Assembly (NCBI GenBank): GCA_044227505.1
Contig: JBGAWP010000014.1
Location: 1-64,000, forward strand
Length of the DNA: 64,000 nucleotides
DNA from: UBA7236 sp044227505
GTDB lineage: Bacteria; Bacteroidota; Bacteroidia; Chitinophagales; BACL12
Reading direction: 5' to 3'
In this document: in pieces, positions 44,498 through 52,776 of the stretch
Layout of the letters: each line of letters starts with the position of its first letter
How positions within the stretch are numbered: the first letter of the stretch is position 1
Program-made: the position numbers and the translations under genes
The notes under the pieces: model-generated
Database searches by the model: none
Told to the model about the DNA's origin: nothing
What the model saw: the letters and a program-made list of their open reading frames with translations, nothing else

Positions 44498-45850
44498 TAA
44501 ATACACAGTCTTAATATTCATAAACTCCTTCATTCCATAATGCGATAGCTCCCTTCCATATCCTGATTTTTTTATTCCTCCGAAAGGAAGTCTCGGATCT
44601 GATTTTACCATTGCATTAATAAAAACTCCTCCTGCATTTATTTTCCTTGCCAATACTTGCGCTTTTTCCAGATCTTCAGTAAACAAAGTTGCACCCAATC
44701 CATATCTGCTATTATTTGCAAGGGCAACTGCGTGCATTTCATCCCGTGCTTCTATTATACTTGCTATCGGTCCAAATAATTCCTCATCAAATGCTTGCAT
44801 TCCGGGTTGAATATTTTCTAAAATAGTAGGATGATAATTTGCGCCTGACCTTTTTCCTCCCACAGCTATTATAGCACCTTGCTTTACTGATTGCAACTCT
44901 TGTTCCTCTAGTTGTTCGGCCTGTTCAATTTTTGCCATTGGTCCTGTTGTTGATTCTTCCAGTAATTGATTGCCCTGTTTTAATTTATTTACCCCTTCGA
45001 GTAAGGCATTAATAAAGTCAACCTTGCATTCACTTTCCACTATAAATCGTTTAGAGGCGATACAACTTTGACCAGCATTTTGAAACCGCGATTGCAGCGC
45101 AATTTTTGCTGCGTTTTTTATATTCGCATCTTTTAAAACAATTAATGGATCAGTTCCACCTAGCTCCAACACTGTTTTTTTTATATGTTTTCCTGCAATG
45201 GAGGCAACAGAACTGCCGGCAATTTCACTGCCTGTTAAAGTGACACCTTGAATAATATCATGCGAAATAATTTTTTCTGTTGCATTCGAATCTACAATTA
45301 CAGATTGAAAAACATGATCAGGAAACCCTGCTTCTCGAAAAACACTTTCAATTGCAAGAGAACATCCACAAACATTTCGTGCATGTTTTAATATGATGGT
45401 ATTACCTGCCATCAATGCCGGTGCTGCAAAACGAAATACCTGCCAGAAAGGAAAATTCCATGGCATAATTGCAAAAACACATCCGATAGGCTCAAAAACA
45501 ACATAACTTTTATATGCATCACTTTTAATGACCTCCTTTTCGATCATATTTTCTGCATGCGTTGCATAATAGGTGCAATTCCATGCACATTTTTCCACCT
45601 CAGCACGACTCTCATTTAATATTTTTCCCATCTCCAATGATATGGTCATTGCATATTTTTCTCTGTTTTCCCGCAATACTTTTGCAGCTTTATTTAAAAG
45701 GTCGGCGCGAAAATCTATGGATGTATTTTTCCAATCAGAAAAAGCTTTTTCGGAAGCTGACAAAACGGAATCTATTTTATTATCATCAAATACCGCATAT
45801 TCAGCAATTACTGTTTGGTCGAAGGGATTTATGGATGTGAATTTTTTCAT
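44489..45850 (-). CDS. NAD(P)-dependent succinate-semialdehyde dehydrogenase-like enzyme
   Basis: 453 residues, of the shorter succinate-semialdehyde dehydrogenase subfamily (start ITKFTSINPFDQ-like: FTSINPFDQTVIAEY). Catalytic Glu in VLELGGTDPLIVL, Cys in NAGQSCIASKRFIV, cofactor loop MPWNFPFWQVFRFAAPAL, and the typical C-terminus SGYGRELSHYGMKEFMNIKT. It starts 7 bases after susD, so it belongs to the SusCD operon. That directly couples an outer-membrane importer to semialdehyde oxidation. The final residue and stop are repeat-encoded. Confidence 0.9.
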   Translation of the reverse strand: MKKFTSINPFDQTVIAEYAVFDDNKIDSVLSASEKAFSDWKNTSIDFRADLLNKAAKVLRENREKYAMTISLEMGKILNESRAEVEKCAWNCTYYATHAENMIEKEVIKSDAYKSYVVFEPIGCVFAIMPWNFPFWQVFRFAAPALMAGNTIILKHARNVCGCSLAIESVFREAGFPDHVFQSVIVDSNATEKIISHDIIQGVTLTGSEIAGSSVASIAGKHIKKTVLELGGTDPLIVLKDANIKNAAKIALQSRFQNAGQSCIASKRFIVESECKVDFINALLEGVNKLKQGNQLLEESTTGPMAKIEQAEQLEEQELQSVKQGAIIAVGGKRSGANYHPTILENIQPGMQAFDEELFGPIASIIEARDEMHAVALANNSRYGLGATLFTEDLEKAQVLARKINAGGVFINAMVKSDPRLPFGGIKKSGYGRELSHYGMKEFMNIKTVYLNE

Positions 45851-45857
45851 ATTTAAA

Positions 45858-47264
45858 TCAATAACCCGGATATTGAACTAATACACCTCCACTCGCTCCC
45901 ACTTCTCTGTCGGGAATCGGGAAACAAGGCAACACATCATCCCCTAAAATTTCATTCACTTTGCCGAAATGTGCAAGATCAAAATATCGGTTTCCTTCCA
46001 TATTTAATTCACTGCGTCGCTCATCCATCAGTGCCTGAAGAAATTCCGCTTCGGATGCAATATCTAACGGGGGCAAAGACCTGAAAGAGCGCAATGAATT
46101 GAGCCAATCAATTCCACTACCACCAAATCCGTTAGCTTCTGCATTAATTAGGGTCATCTCACCGAAACGCAGAATAAAAGCGGAGTTGTTTTGAAATATT
46201 TCCCCGCGATATTTTTGTGTTCTTCCATCAGGTTCAATACTTACATCATTACCAAAATAATCAACAAGTTCAGCTCTGATATCATCCGGTCGTGTTTCAA
46301 AAAATAATTTGAGATCCTCTGAAACAAGAAAATTTACTTCACTTCTCAAAGCATCCGGCCTTGCATAAGTAAGTGCATTAAATTGACTTTTATCCTGCAC
46401 ATTAAATTGTAATTCAAAAATGGATTCACCGCTTGTTGGAGATACATATACATTTAAAAATTCATCGCCTGTTAACGGTCCAAAAAGCCCCGAGTCGAAT
46501 ACGAGATCACCATATATTGCAGCATTTATATAATCTCCTTTATGCTGATATGTTCTTGCAAGCAGCGCCTGACAAGCAGTTTTGGAGATAAACTGCGTTC
46601 CTTTAAATGTTGGTTCTTCCAAACGCAAGTCATCATTACTCAGTATGGATTCCGCGTTTAATAGGTCGGTTAAGATCGCATCATATGTTTCTGCAACAGT
46701 ATTTCTCGGAATTGCTGCGTCATCTATTGATAATATGGAAGTAACAACAGGAATTCCCAATGATGATGCCAGATCCCAATGTTCTCCCCACATACGCAAA
46801 AGATCAAAATGTGCAAGTGCGCGTATGGTCAATGCTTCTCCTTTTATATCATTCCTTAATTCTTCCGATAATAGCGGATCATCAATACCATCAATATTTG
46901 TTATGATCTGATTTGCGGTGTAAATCGTATTATAAATTGCGATCCAACAATTTTCCACATAAATATTGGAAGCAGTTAACGCCTTCAATCCGAATTCATC
47001 CAGATCTGCATTGTCATATCCACCGGTTGCACCATTATCGCTATAGGCATCGCACAATAATTGGTAATATCCGCCGTAATAATATTGGTTTTGCAAAGTA
47101 TTGTATAAACCTATTCTTGCACTTTCCAAACTGGCAAGATCAGTGAACATGTCGCCATTTGCAACATCATTTGTAGATGTTTCTGTGAGAAATTTTTCAC
47201 AGGAAGTAAATAAAAGGAGAATAAAAATAACCCCCGGAGTATAAATTTTATTTAGCTTTTTCAT
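45858..47264 (-). CDS. SusD/RagB-family outer-membrane lipoprotein
   Basis: 468 residues. Lipoprotein signal with lipobox LLFTSC, Cys22 as lipidation site. The SusD pattern follows: FLTETSTNDVANGDMFTDLASLESARIGLYNTL, NDIKGEALTIRALAHFDLLRMWG (TPR-like), and the C-terminal LQALMDERRSELNMEGNRYFDLAHFG. SusD proteins sit over the SusC barrel as a substrate-binding lid. Together with the SusC gene 21 bases upstream it forms an importer. Typical targets are glycans, but RagAB-type pairs import peptides, and the surrounding amino-acid genes favour that here. Confidence 0.93.
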   Translation of the reverse strand: MKKLNKIYTPGVIFILLLFTSCEKFLTETSTNDVANGDMFTDLASLESARIGLYNTLQNQYYYGGYYQLLCDAYSDNGATGGYDNADLDEFGLKALTASNIYVENCWIAIYNTIYTANQIITNIDGIDDPLLSEELRNDIKGEALTIRALAHFDLLRMWGEHWDLASSLGIPVVTSILSIDDAAIPRNTVAETYDAILTDLLNAESILSNDDLRLEEPTFKGTQFISKTACQALLARTYQHKGDYINAAIYGDLVFDSGLFGPLTGDEFLNVYVSPTSGESIFELQFNVQDKSQFNALTYARPDALRSEVNFLVSEDLKLFFETRPDDIRAELVDYFGNDVSIEPDGRTQKYRGEIFQNNSAFILRFGEMTLINAEANGFGGSGIDWLNSLRSFRSLPPLDIASEAEFLQALMDERRSELNMEGNRYFDLAHFGKVNEILGDDVLPCFPIPDREVGASGGVLVQYPGY

Positions 47265-47285
47265 AATTCTTTTTTTTGATCTGAA

Positions 47286-50200
47286 TTAAAATTTAAAGTT
47301 AAATCCCAGCATATAAGTTCTTGCTTGCGGATAAGCTGCATAATCCACGCCTGCTGTTTGTGGTGCTCCTCCACCTGTTGAACTTACTTCAGGATCAAAG
47401 CCTGTATATTTTGTAAAGATGTATGCATTTTGAACCTGAATATATACCCGCAAACTTTGATAATAATTTGTATTTGCAGGTTTAATTGTATATCCTAAAC
47501 TCACTTCACGAATGCGTAAATGTGAACCATCTTCTATACTTTGGGAAGAGTTGGAATAATAATTATAATTAAATAAGGAAGCGCGCGGAATATCCGTAAC
47601 ATCACCCGGTTGTTGCCAACGATCATCGATAACGTGCGAATTATTTGCATATACCTGATATAAAAAATAATCCTCATCCCAACCATAATCACTCCATCCA
47701 CCGGTCTGATATGTTGATCGGATTAAATTATATACATCATTACCAATAGTAAATGTTGCGGCAACACCAAGATCAAACTTTTTATATTTTACATTCGTGC
47801 TAAATCCTCCATAAAAATCAGGAGTTGCCTTTCCAATGATCACAGCATCATCATCATCAATTATTCCATCGCCATTAGTATCTGTATAAATAGGATCCCC
47901 GGTTTCAGGATCAACACCTTCGTAAGGAACACCCCAGAAAGACCCAACAGGCTGACCTTCTGCCAATATATGTGTAGAGGTAAGATCATTATATGCACTA
48001 ATTAAAATACTATCTGTACTCAGGTCAATAATTTCGTTGTGCAAATAACTTATGTTAAATGAAAAAGACCAATCAAAATCTTTTCTGTCGATCAGATAGG
48101 TATTTGCAGATAATTCCACTCCACTGTTTTCAATATTTCCATAATTTCTTGTGATACTTCCAAATCCTGTAGTGCCGGGAATTACATCTTCACTTAACAG
48201 ATCTGTTTTATTTCCTTTGTAATATTCAAGCGAACCATTTACTCTGCCATTCCATAATTCGTAATCAACTCCGATATTGAGCATTTTATTGGTTTGCCAT
48301 TTTAGATTTTCATCTGCTAAATTGCGGGGACCAACTCCTGATTGACCGTTATAACCAACCGGCGACCAAAAAGAAATATATTGATAATTTCCAATTTCCT
48401 GATCACCTGTAATTCCATAACTCGCCCTTAATTTCAGGTCGGAAATAAATAAAGCACTTGGCCAAAAAGATTCATCGCTCAAATGCCATCCTGCAGAACC
48501 TGCCGGAAAAAATCCGAATTGATTTTCAGGAGAAAAACGGGAAGATCCGTCAGCTCTTGCGCTTAATGAAAATAAATATTTGCTTTGTATGTTATAATTA
48601 ACTCTTCCTAAAAAGGAAACAAGCGCCCATCTGCTCGAAAAACTTTCACCACCAGTAATTAATGCCGCGCTGGAAACATCCTGAAGATCAGTACCTATCG
48701 GAAATCCCTGACCACTGATACTTAAATAATCGCTGTTCGATTCTTGCAAAGTAAATCCCGCAATCGTATTTATTGCGCTTTTATTATTTAATGGTTTGTC
48801 GTAACTCAAAATATTTTCCCCCAACCAAACGGTTTGTGTAAAATTGCTATTGGTAGCCTTTCCACCAACAGTTTCTGCATCTGTGGTTATGGGACTAAAA
48901 AAAATATCATCACTTAAATTAGTATAATCAATGCTCCAGGTACTGCGGAATTTTAATTGTTCCGTTATTTTGTATTCGCCGAAAATACTTCCGAGCGTGC
49001 GGAAACTTTTTGTTCCGGGCACAATTTCAATAGTTGAAAGAACAGGATTATCACTTAACCAACTCGCCTGATAATCTTCAAAATTGGCATAATTTCCATC
49101 CTCATCATACACAGGCATTAATGGAGAAGCGCCAATTGCATTCGTAACCGTTCCGGTATAAACATTATCATTTAAACTCCTTCTGTTGTTGGAAAACGTA
49201 AGCGATAAATTTTCGCCCATAGAAAATTTATCATTTATTTTATGGTCGAGATTTAATCTGCTGGAATATCTTTTATAATATGATTCTATTACAATACCTT
49301 GCTGGTCGAAATAAGAATTGCTGATAAAAAATGTTGTTTTATCATTTCCCCCCGATGCAGAAAATTCCACATCGTTTATTGGAGCATTCTGAAATATTTC
49401 ATCCATCCAGTTCGTATTAACTCCTGTGTTCCATGTATCGGGCAATTCGTTTGTTGATAATGCAGGGTCATAATCCTCACCGAAAATTGTCGGGTCGGCA
49501 TTATATGCATTTAGATCATTTAGCCTCGCTTCATTTATAAGAGCAACAAATTCTTCTGAACTTAAAAAATCAATTGGTCTGCTTACTTGCTGAATACCTG
49601 TATAATAATTAAGGCTGAAATTTGTTTTACCTGCCTTACCTCTTTTTGTCGTGATGAGAATAACTCCATTTGCTGCACGAGCACCATAAATGGAAGCAGC
49701 GGAAGCATCCTTTAATATTTCAATGGATTCAATATCATCCGGATTTATATCTGAAATAGAACTAATATTTTGTCCGTTGCCAACTGAATTTCCCTGCAGA
49801 TCAAATGAGGTGGATATAGAAGAATTACTTTCGCTTATCATCGGAATTCCATCCACAACATATAACGGATTATTTTGTCCGCGTACACTCACCAATAAGC
49901 CTGCACCGGGTGTTCCGGAGGCATTTCGAATATCGATACCCGAAACTTTACCCTGTATACTTCCCGCAATATTCGAAATAGGTTGATCGGCAAATTCTTC
50001 ATTTTTAGTGGAAGAAATAGAACCTGTAATATCGCTTTTCTTTTGTGAACCATATCCTACAACAATAACTTCATCCAATGCACTTTCTGATCGCAATAAA
50101 ATAGTATAATTACCTGAACCGGAAAAATTTATTTCCTTTGATCTATATCCTACAAAAGAAATAATTAATGTTCCCGAAGTAACCGGTGATGATAAAACAA

Positions 50201-50387
50201 AAGCTCCGTCAATATCTGTGCCTGCACCTACAGTAGGATCACTCTGTAAACGAATATTCGCTCCCACGAGTGTTTCATTTGTGGTGGAATCGCGTACAAC
50301 TCCGGTAATTGTAGTTTGTGCAAACATGGTTAAAACCACACATTGCAACAGGAATACAAGCAGTAATTTGTGTAATTGTTTAATCAT
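47286..50387 (-). CDS. SusC/RagA-family TonB-linked outer-membrane importer
   Basis: 1033 residues. Signal peptide (LLLVFLLQCVVLTMFAQ), then a CarboxypepD-regulatory-like domain (TITGVVRDSTTNETLVGANI), the SusC TonB box region (ALDEVIVVGYGSQKK), plug (SIQGKVSGIDIRNASGTPG ... LYVVDGIPM) and a 22-strand barrel. The last residues TYMLGFNFKF form the terminal strand. TonB-energised import of oligomeric nutrients through the outer membrane. Located 38 bases after the Lrp/AsnC regulator and followed by susD and an aldehyde dehydrogenase, so one transcript probably covers all four. Confidence 0.95.
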   Translation of the reverse strand: MIKQLHKLLLVFLLQCVVLTMFAQTTITGVVRDSTTNETLVGANIRLQSDPTVGAGTDIDGAFVLSSPVTSGTLIISFVGYRSKEINFSGSGNYTILLRSESALDEVIVVGYGSQKKSDITGSISSTKNEEFADQPISNIAGSIQGKVSGIDIRNASGTPGAGLLVSVRGQNNPLYVVDGIPMISESNSSISTSFDLQGNSVGNGQNISSISDINPDDIESIEILKDASAASIYGARAANGVILITTKRGKAGKTNFSLNYYTGIQQVSRPIDFLSSEEFVALINEARLNDLNAYNADPTIFGEDYDPALSTNELPDTWNTGVNTNWMDEIFQNAPINDVEFSASGGNDKTTFFISNSYFDQQGIVIESYYKRYSSRLNLDHKINDKFSMGENLSLTFSNNRRSLNDNVYTGTVTNAIGASPLMPVYDEDGNYANFEDYQASWLSDNPVLSTIEIVPGTKSFRTLGSIFGEYKITEQLKFRSTWSIDYTNLSDDIFFSPITTDAETVGGKATNSNFTQTVWLGENILSYDKPLNNKSAINTIAGFTLQESNSDYLSISGQGFPIGTDLQDVSSAALITGGESFSSRWALVSFLGRVNYNIQSKYLFSLSARADGSSRFSPENQFGFFPAGSAGWHLSDESFWPSALFISDLKLRASYGITGDQEIGNYQYISFWSPVGYNGQSGVGPRNLADENLKWQTNKMLNIGVDYELWNGRVNGSLEYYKGNKTDLLSEDVIPGTTGFGSITRNYGNIENSGVELSANTYLIDRKDFDWSFSFNISYLHNEIIDLSTDSILISAYNDLTSTHILAEGQPVGSFWGVPYEGVDPETGDPIYTDTNGDGIIDDDDAVIIGKATPDFYGGFSTNVKYKKFDLGVAATFTIGNDVYNLIRSTYQTGGWSDYGWDEDYFLYQVYANNSHVIDDRWQQPGDVTDIPRASLFNYNYYSNSSQSIEDGSHLRIREVSLGYTIKPANTNYYQSLRVYIQVQNAYIFTKYTGFDPEVSSTGGGAPQTAGVDYAAYPQARTYMLGFNFKF

Positions 50388-50425
50388 ATGAATGGGTTTT
50401 TAATATTATCGGGCAACAAAATATA

Positions 50426-50923
50426 TTATGGAGCATCCTTACCATTTATCAACATATCTTCTTTTGTTTTTAAAAGATACAGATCTGGTTGAGCATATTT
50501 ATATACTTTGAAATAAATATTGGTCGAGCTTTCATAAACACCTTCCATTTTAGTGATCTGGTTGGTCATTAATTGAACGAGATGGTCATTATCGCGACAC
50601 ATCACATTCACCTCGAGGTCGTATGCTCCGGTTGTCATTGCAAGAAAACTAACCTCAGGAAGTACGGCAATAATTTCAGCCACTTCCGAAACCTTATCCA
50701 CCGGCCGCACTTTGATCAATATTTGCGCGTAAGTATGAAACCCAATTTTTTGAGGATTAACCCGACCTATTATTGTTAAAAGATTTTCCTCCACAAAAAA
50801 ATTGAACCTATTGCGAATGGTTCCAACAGAAACGTTGAGTTCCTCTGCAATTTCTGTAAAACTCTTGCGGCCGTCTTTTATCAATAGCTCCAATACTTTG
50901 TAATCAAGTTCGTCTAATTGCAT
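50426..50923 (-). CDS. Lrp/AsnC-family transcriptional regulator
   Basis: 165 residues. N-terminal winged helix-turn-helix (LDYKVLELLIKDGRKSFTEI, then AEELNVSVGTIRNRFNF) and a C-terminal RAM/ligand domain (VRPVDKVSEVAEIIAVLPEV ... MTTGAYDLEVNVMCRD). Members sense amino acids as octamers and regulate neighbouring metabolic genes. It opens the cluster, 38 bases before susC, which supports amino-acid control of the importer and catabolic genes. Two TGCA-N5-TGCA sites just upstream are candidate operators. Confidence 0.93.
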   Translation of the reverse strand: MQLDELDYKVLELLIKDGRKSFTEIAEELNVSVGTIRNRFNFFVEENLLTIIGRVNPQKIGFHTYAQILIKVRPVDKVSEVAEIIAVLPEVSFLAMTTGAYDLEVNVMCRDNDHLVQLMTNQITKMEGVYESSTNIYFKVYKYAQPDLYLLKTKEDMLINGKDAP

Positions 50924-50944
50924 GTTCAGGATTTAGAAGTGGCA

Positions 50945-51028
50945 TGCAAATTATGCAAGTTTTTACATGTTTTCCAAATTTTTTATACTTTTTTTCATGC
51001 CAAAGGGCATTTTTTTGCATTTTTTGCA
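50945..51028. promoter_or_regulatory. Two TGCA-N5-TGCA sites, candidate Lrp operators
   Basis: TGCA-AATTA-TGCA at 50945-50957 and TGCA-TTTTT-TGCA at 51016-51028. Both are 13-bp dyads with identical spacing; the second extends to TTGCA...TGCAA. Their starts are 71 bases apart, close to seven helical turns. They lie between the regulator start (50923) and the divergent T9SS gene (51121). Assignment as Lrp sites is inference. Confidence 0.45.
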
Positions 51029-51095
51029 AAATATAAGGTTTTTAAACAAGTATTAAATGCCAAAGCGAAAGTTCTAAATGTAAAGGTATTTAAGG

Positions 51096-51103
51096 TAAAT
51101 TTG
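51096..51103 (+). promoter_or_regulatory. -7 element before the YD-like T9SS cargo gene
   Basis: TAAATTTG matches TAnnTTTG and lies 17 bases before the ATG. No good -33 element is visible. Confidence 0.45.
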
Positions 51104-51120
51104 TAGTAAAAAATTACCCC

Positions 51121-52665
51121 ATGAATAAGATCAAATTATCTATTTTTATTCTTATCATTTCTAATATTTACTCAGTAAATTCCCAAATAGTAAACGAAAG
51201 GGAACGACTAATTGGTGAAAGTTACTATAGATGGGATGATAATAAAGGGCTGCTGCTAAGTGACTCCACAATTTATTTTTACAACAACCATAATAATATA
51301 GTGATTGATCCTTATAAAACCTATCTTAAAAAATCTTTTGATTCTATTGAAGCATTTATTGCAAAACCTATTTATGAATATATAGAAGACAAATTTGTTT
51401 TATGGGAAAATCCAATATATATTCAATATCCAAATGAAATGCTACAATTTGATACTGCAATTAATTATACCGGAAATTTCGATAGTAATAGTTTTGATTA
51501 TAAAAAAATAAACCTTTGGTCAAACGACAAGAAAGTGAGAACTATTACAATAGAATGTAATGAGATAAATTGTGAAAATAATGATACTACTATAATAATT
51601 TATGATTATAATACGGAAAATAAAATTTCAAAAAGACGGCAGTTGGATTATAATTTCGATTCTAACCTATTTGACACAAGTAACTTATATTATGAATACA
51701 GTTATTCAAATAATGTATTAATGAATTCAAAAAAAGTATATCAATATCCAGGACCAAAACAAACCTACATTTCTGATTACTATTTTTATGATGAGCAATT
51801 GCACTTACAAAAGTATAATTCATATAATGTTTCTTACCTTTTAAATATTAATTCTGATAGCCTACATAAAACCTTTACGTATAATGATGATAAATTAATA
51901 AACTTTAAATGCGAATCGCAACTCACTGATTCCCTCTGGACTGCAATATCGAATTTGGATTTTCAGTACTCTGAGAGCGTTCTTACAAGTATAAATGGTA
52001 TCTTTGAACAAGCTCCTATTGTCATTGAATATTATTCAGGTGATGATGGGAAAACGGATTCCATAATCAAACATTCACTACCCTATCCATGGCCTGAAGG
52101 ATACAAGGAATTTTTCATTTATGATACTTATCGAAATTTAATTGAATACAATTGTAGTGGAAATTCAAATCACTATGCCGTTAATATAAAATATACTTAT
52201 GATAAATTTAATCGTATTTTATCTGATACCAGAACCTTTTACCCAATATACGAACAAGACTACATCCAAAAATATATTTATAAATACACACCAAATGGTA
52301 ATATTGCGGTTGTTGAATTTCAGGGTGCATATTATGGAGACTCATTAAGTAATAAATTTACCAGACATTATTATTATGAAACAATACCGCTCACCTCACC
52401 TGCGGTAATAGAAAATCTTACAATTCTGGTTTTCCCGAATCCTACAAATAATACATTAAATATTACAGTGACTGGGTTTAATAATTCAGCACCACTTACC
52501 TTAAATATATTTAATGTTCAGGGACAAAATATTCTTAATAATGCGAATATTGATGGAGTTACAGGTATATCATTCATTGACATTTCCAATTTAGCTTCCG
52601 GTGTTTATTTTGTGGAAGTAAATGATCGCATAAACTCGTCCCGTCAAAAGGTTGTTATTTATTGA
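51121..52665 (+). CDS. T9SS-secreted protein with RHS/YD-like Tyr-rich repeats
   Basis: 514 residues with a signal peptide (MNKIKLSIFILIISNIYSVN). The middle consists of loosely repeated Tyr/Asn/Asp-rich strands (YDYNTENKIS, YEYSYSNNVLMNSKK, YKYTPNGNIAVVEF, YTYDKFNRILS), which resemble YD/RHS-type repeats seen in secreted shells. No toxin or core domain is attached. The last ~75 residues are a type A sorting domain (LTILVFPNPTNNTLNITVTG ... VVIY). Function unknown. It is divergent from the Lrp regulator, so its expression could be affected by sites in the shared spacer. Confidence 0.75.
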   Translation: MNKIKLSIFILIISNIYSVNSQIVNERERLIGESYYRWDDNKGLLLSDSTIYFYNNHNNIVIDPYKTYLKKSFDSIEAFIAKPIYEYIEDKFVLWENPIYIQYPNEMLQFDTAINYTGNFDSNSFDYKKINLWSNDKKVRTITIECNEINCENNDTTIIIYDYNTENKISKRRQLDYNFDSNLFDTSNLYYEYSYSNNVLMNSKKVYQYPGPKQTYISDYYFYDEQLHLQKYNSYNVSYLLNINSDSLHKTFTYNDDKLINFKCESQLTDSLWTAISNLDFQYSESVLTSINGIFEQAPIVIEYYSGDDGKTDSIIKHSLPYPWPEGYKEFFIYDTYRNLIEYNCSGNSNHYAVNIKYTYDKFNRILSDTRTFYPIYEQDYIQKYIYKYTPNGNIAVVEFQGAYYGDSLSNKFTRHYYYETIPLTSPAVIENLTILVFPNPTNNTLNITVTGFNNSAPLTLNIFNVQGQNILNNANIDGVTGISFIDISNLASGVYFVEVNDRINSSRQKVVIY

Positions 52666-52776
52666 TTGTCCTTACATCAAATTCTAATTCCGTCATAAAA
52701 TTGACATGTTTGTTATGAAATATAATTATTTATATATTCTTCAAAAATTTGTTGTTATTTTACCCAAAAAATTACT

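Noticed and set aside
35856..50923. Catabolic cluster considered as an ectoine degradation locus, because of its Lrp regulator, class III aminotransferase and aldehyde dehydrogenase
   Set aside because: No ectoine hydrolase (M24-type) or deacetylase gene is present, and a SusCD pair is not part of such loci.
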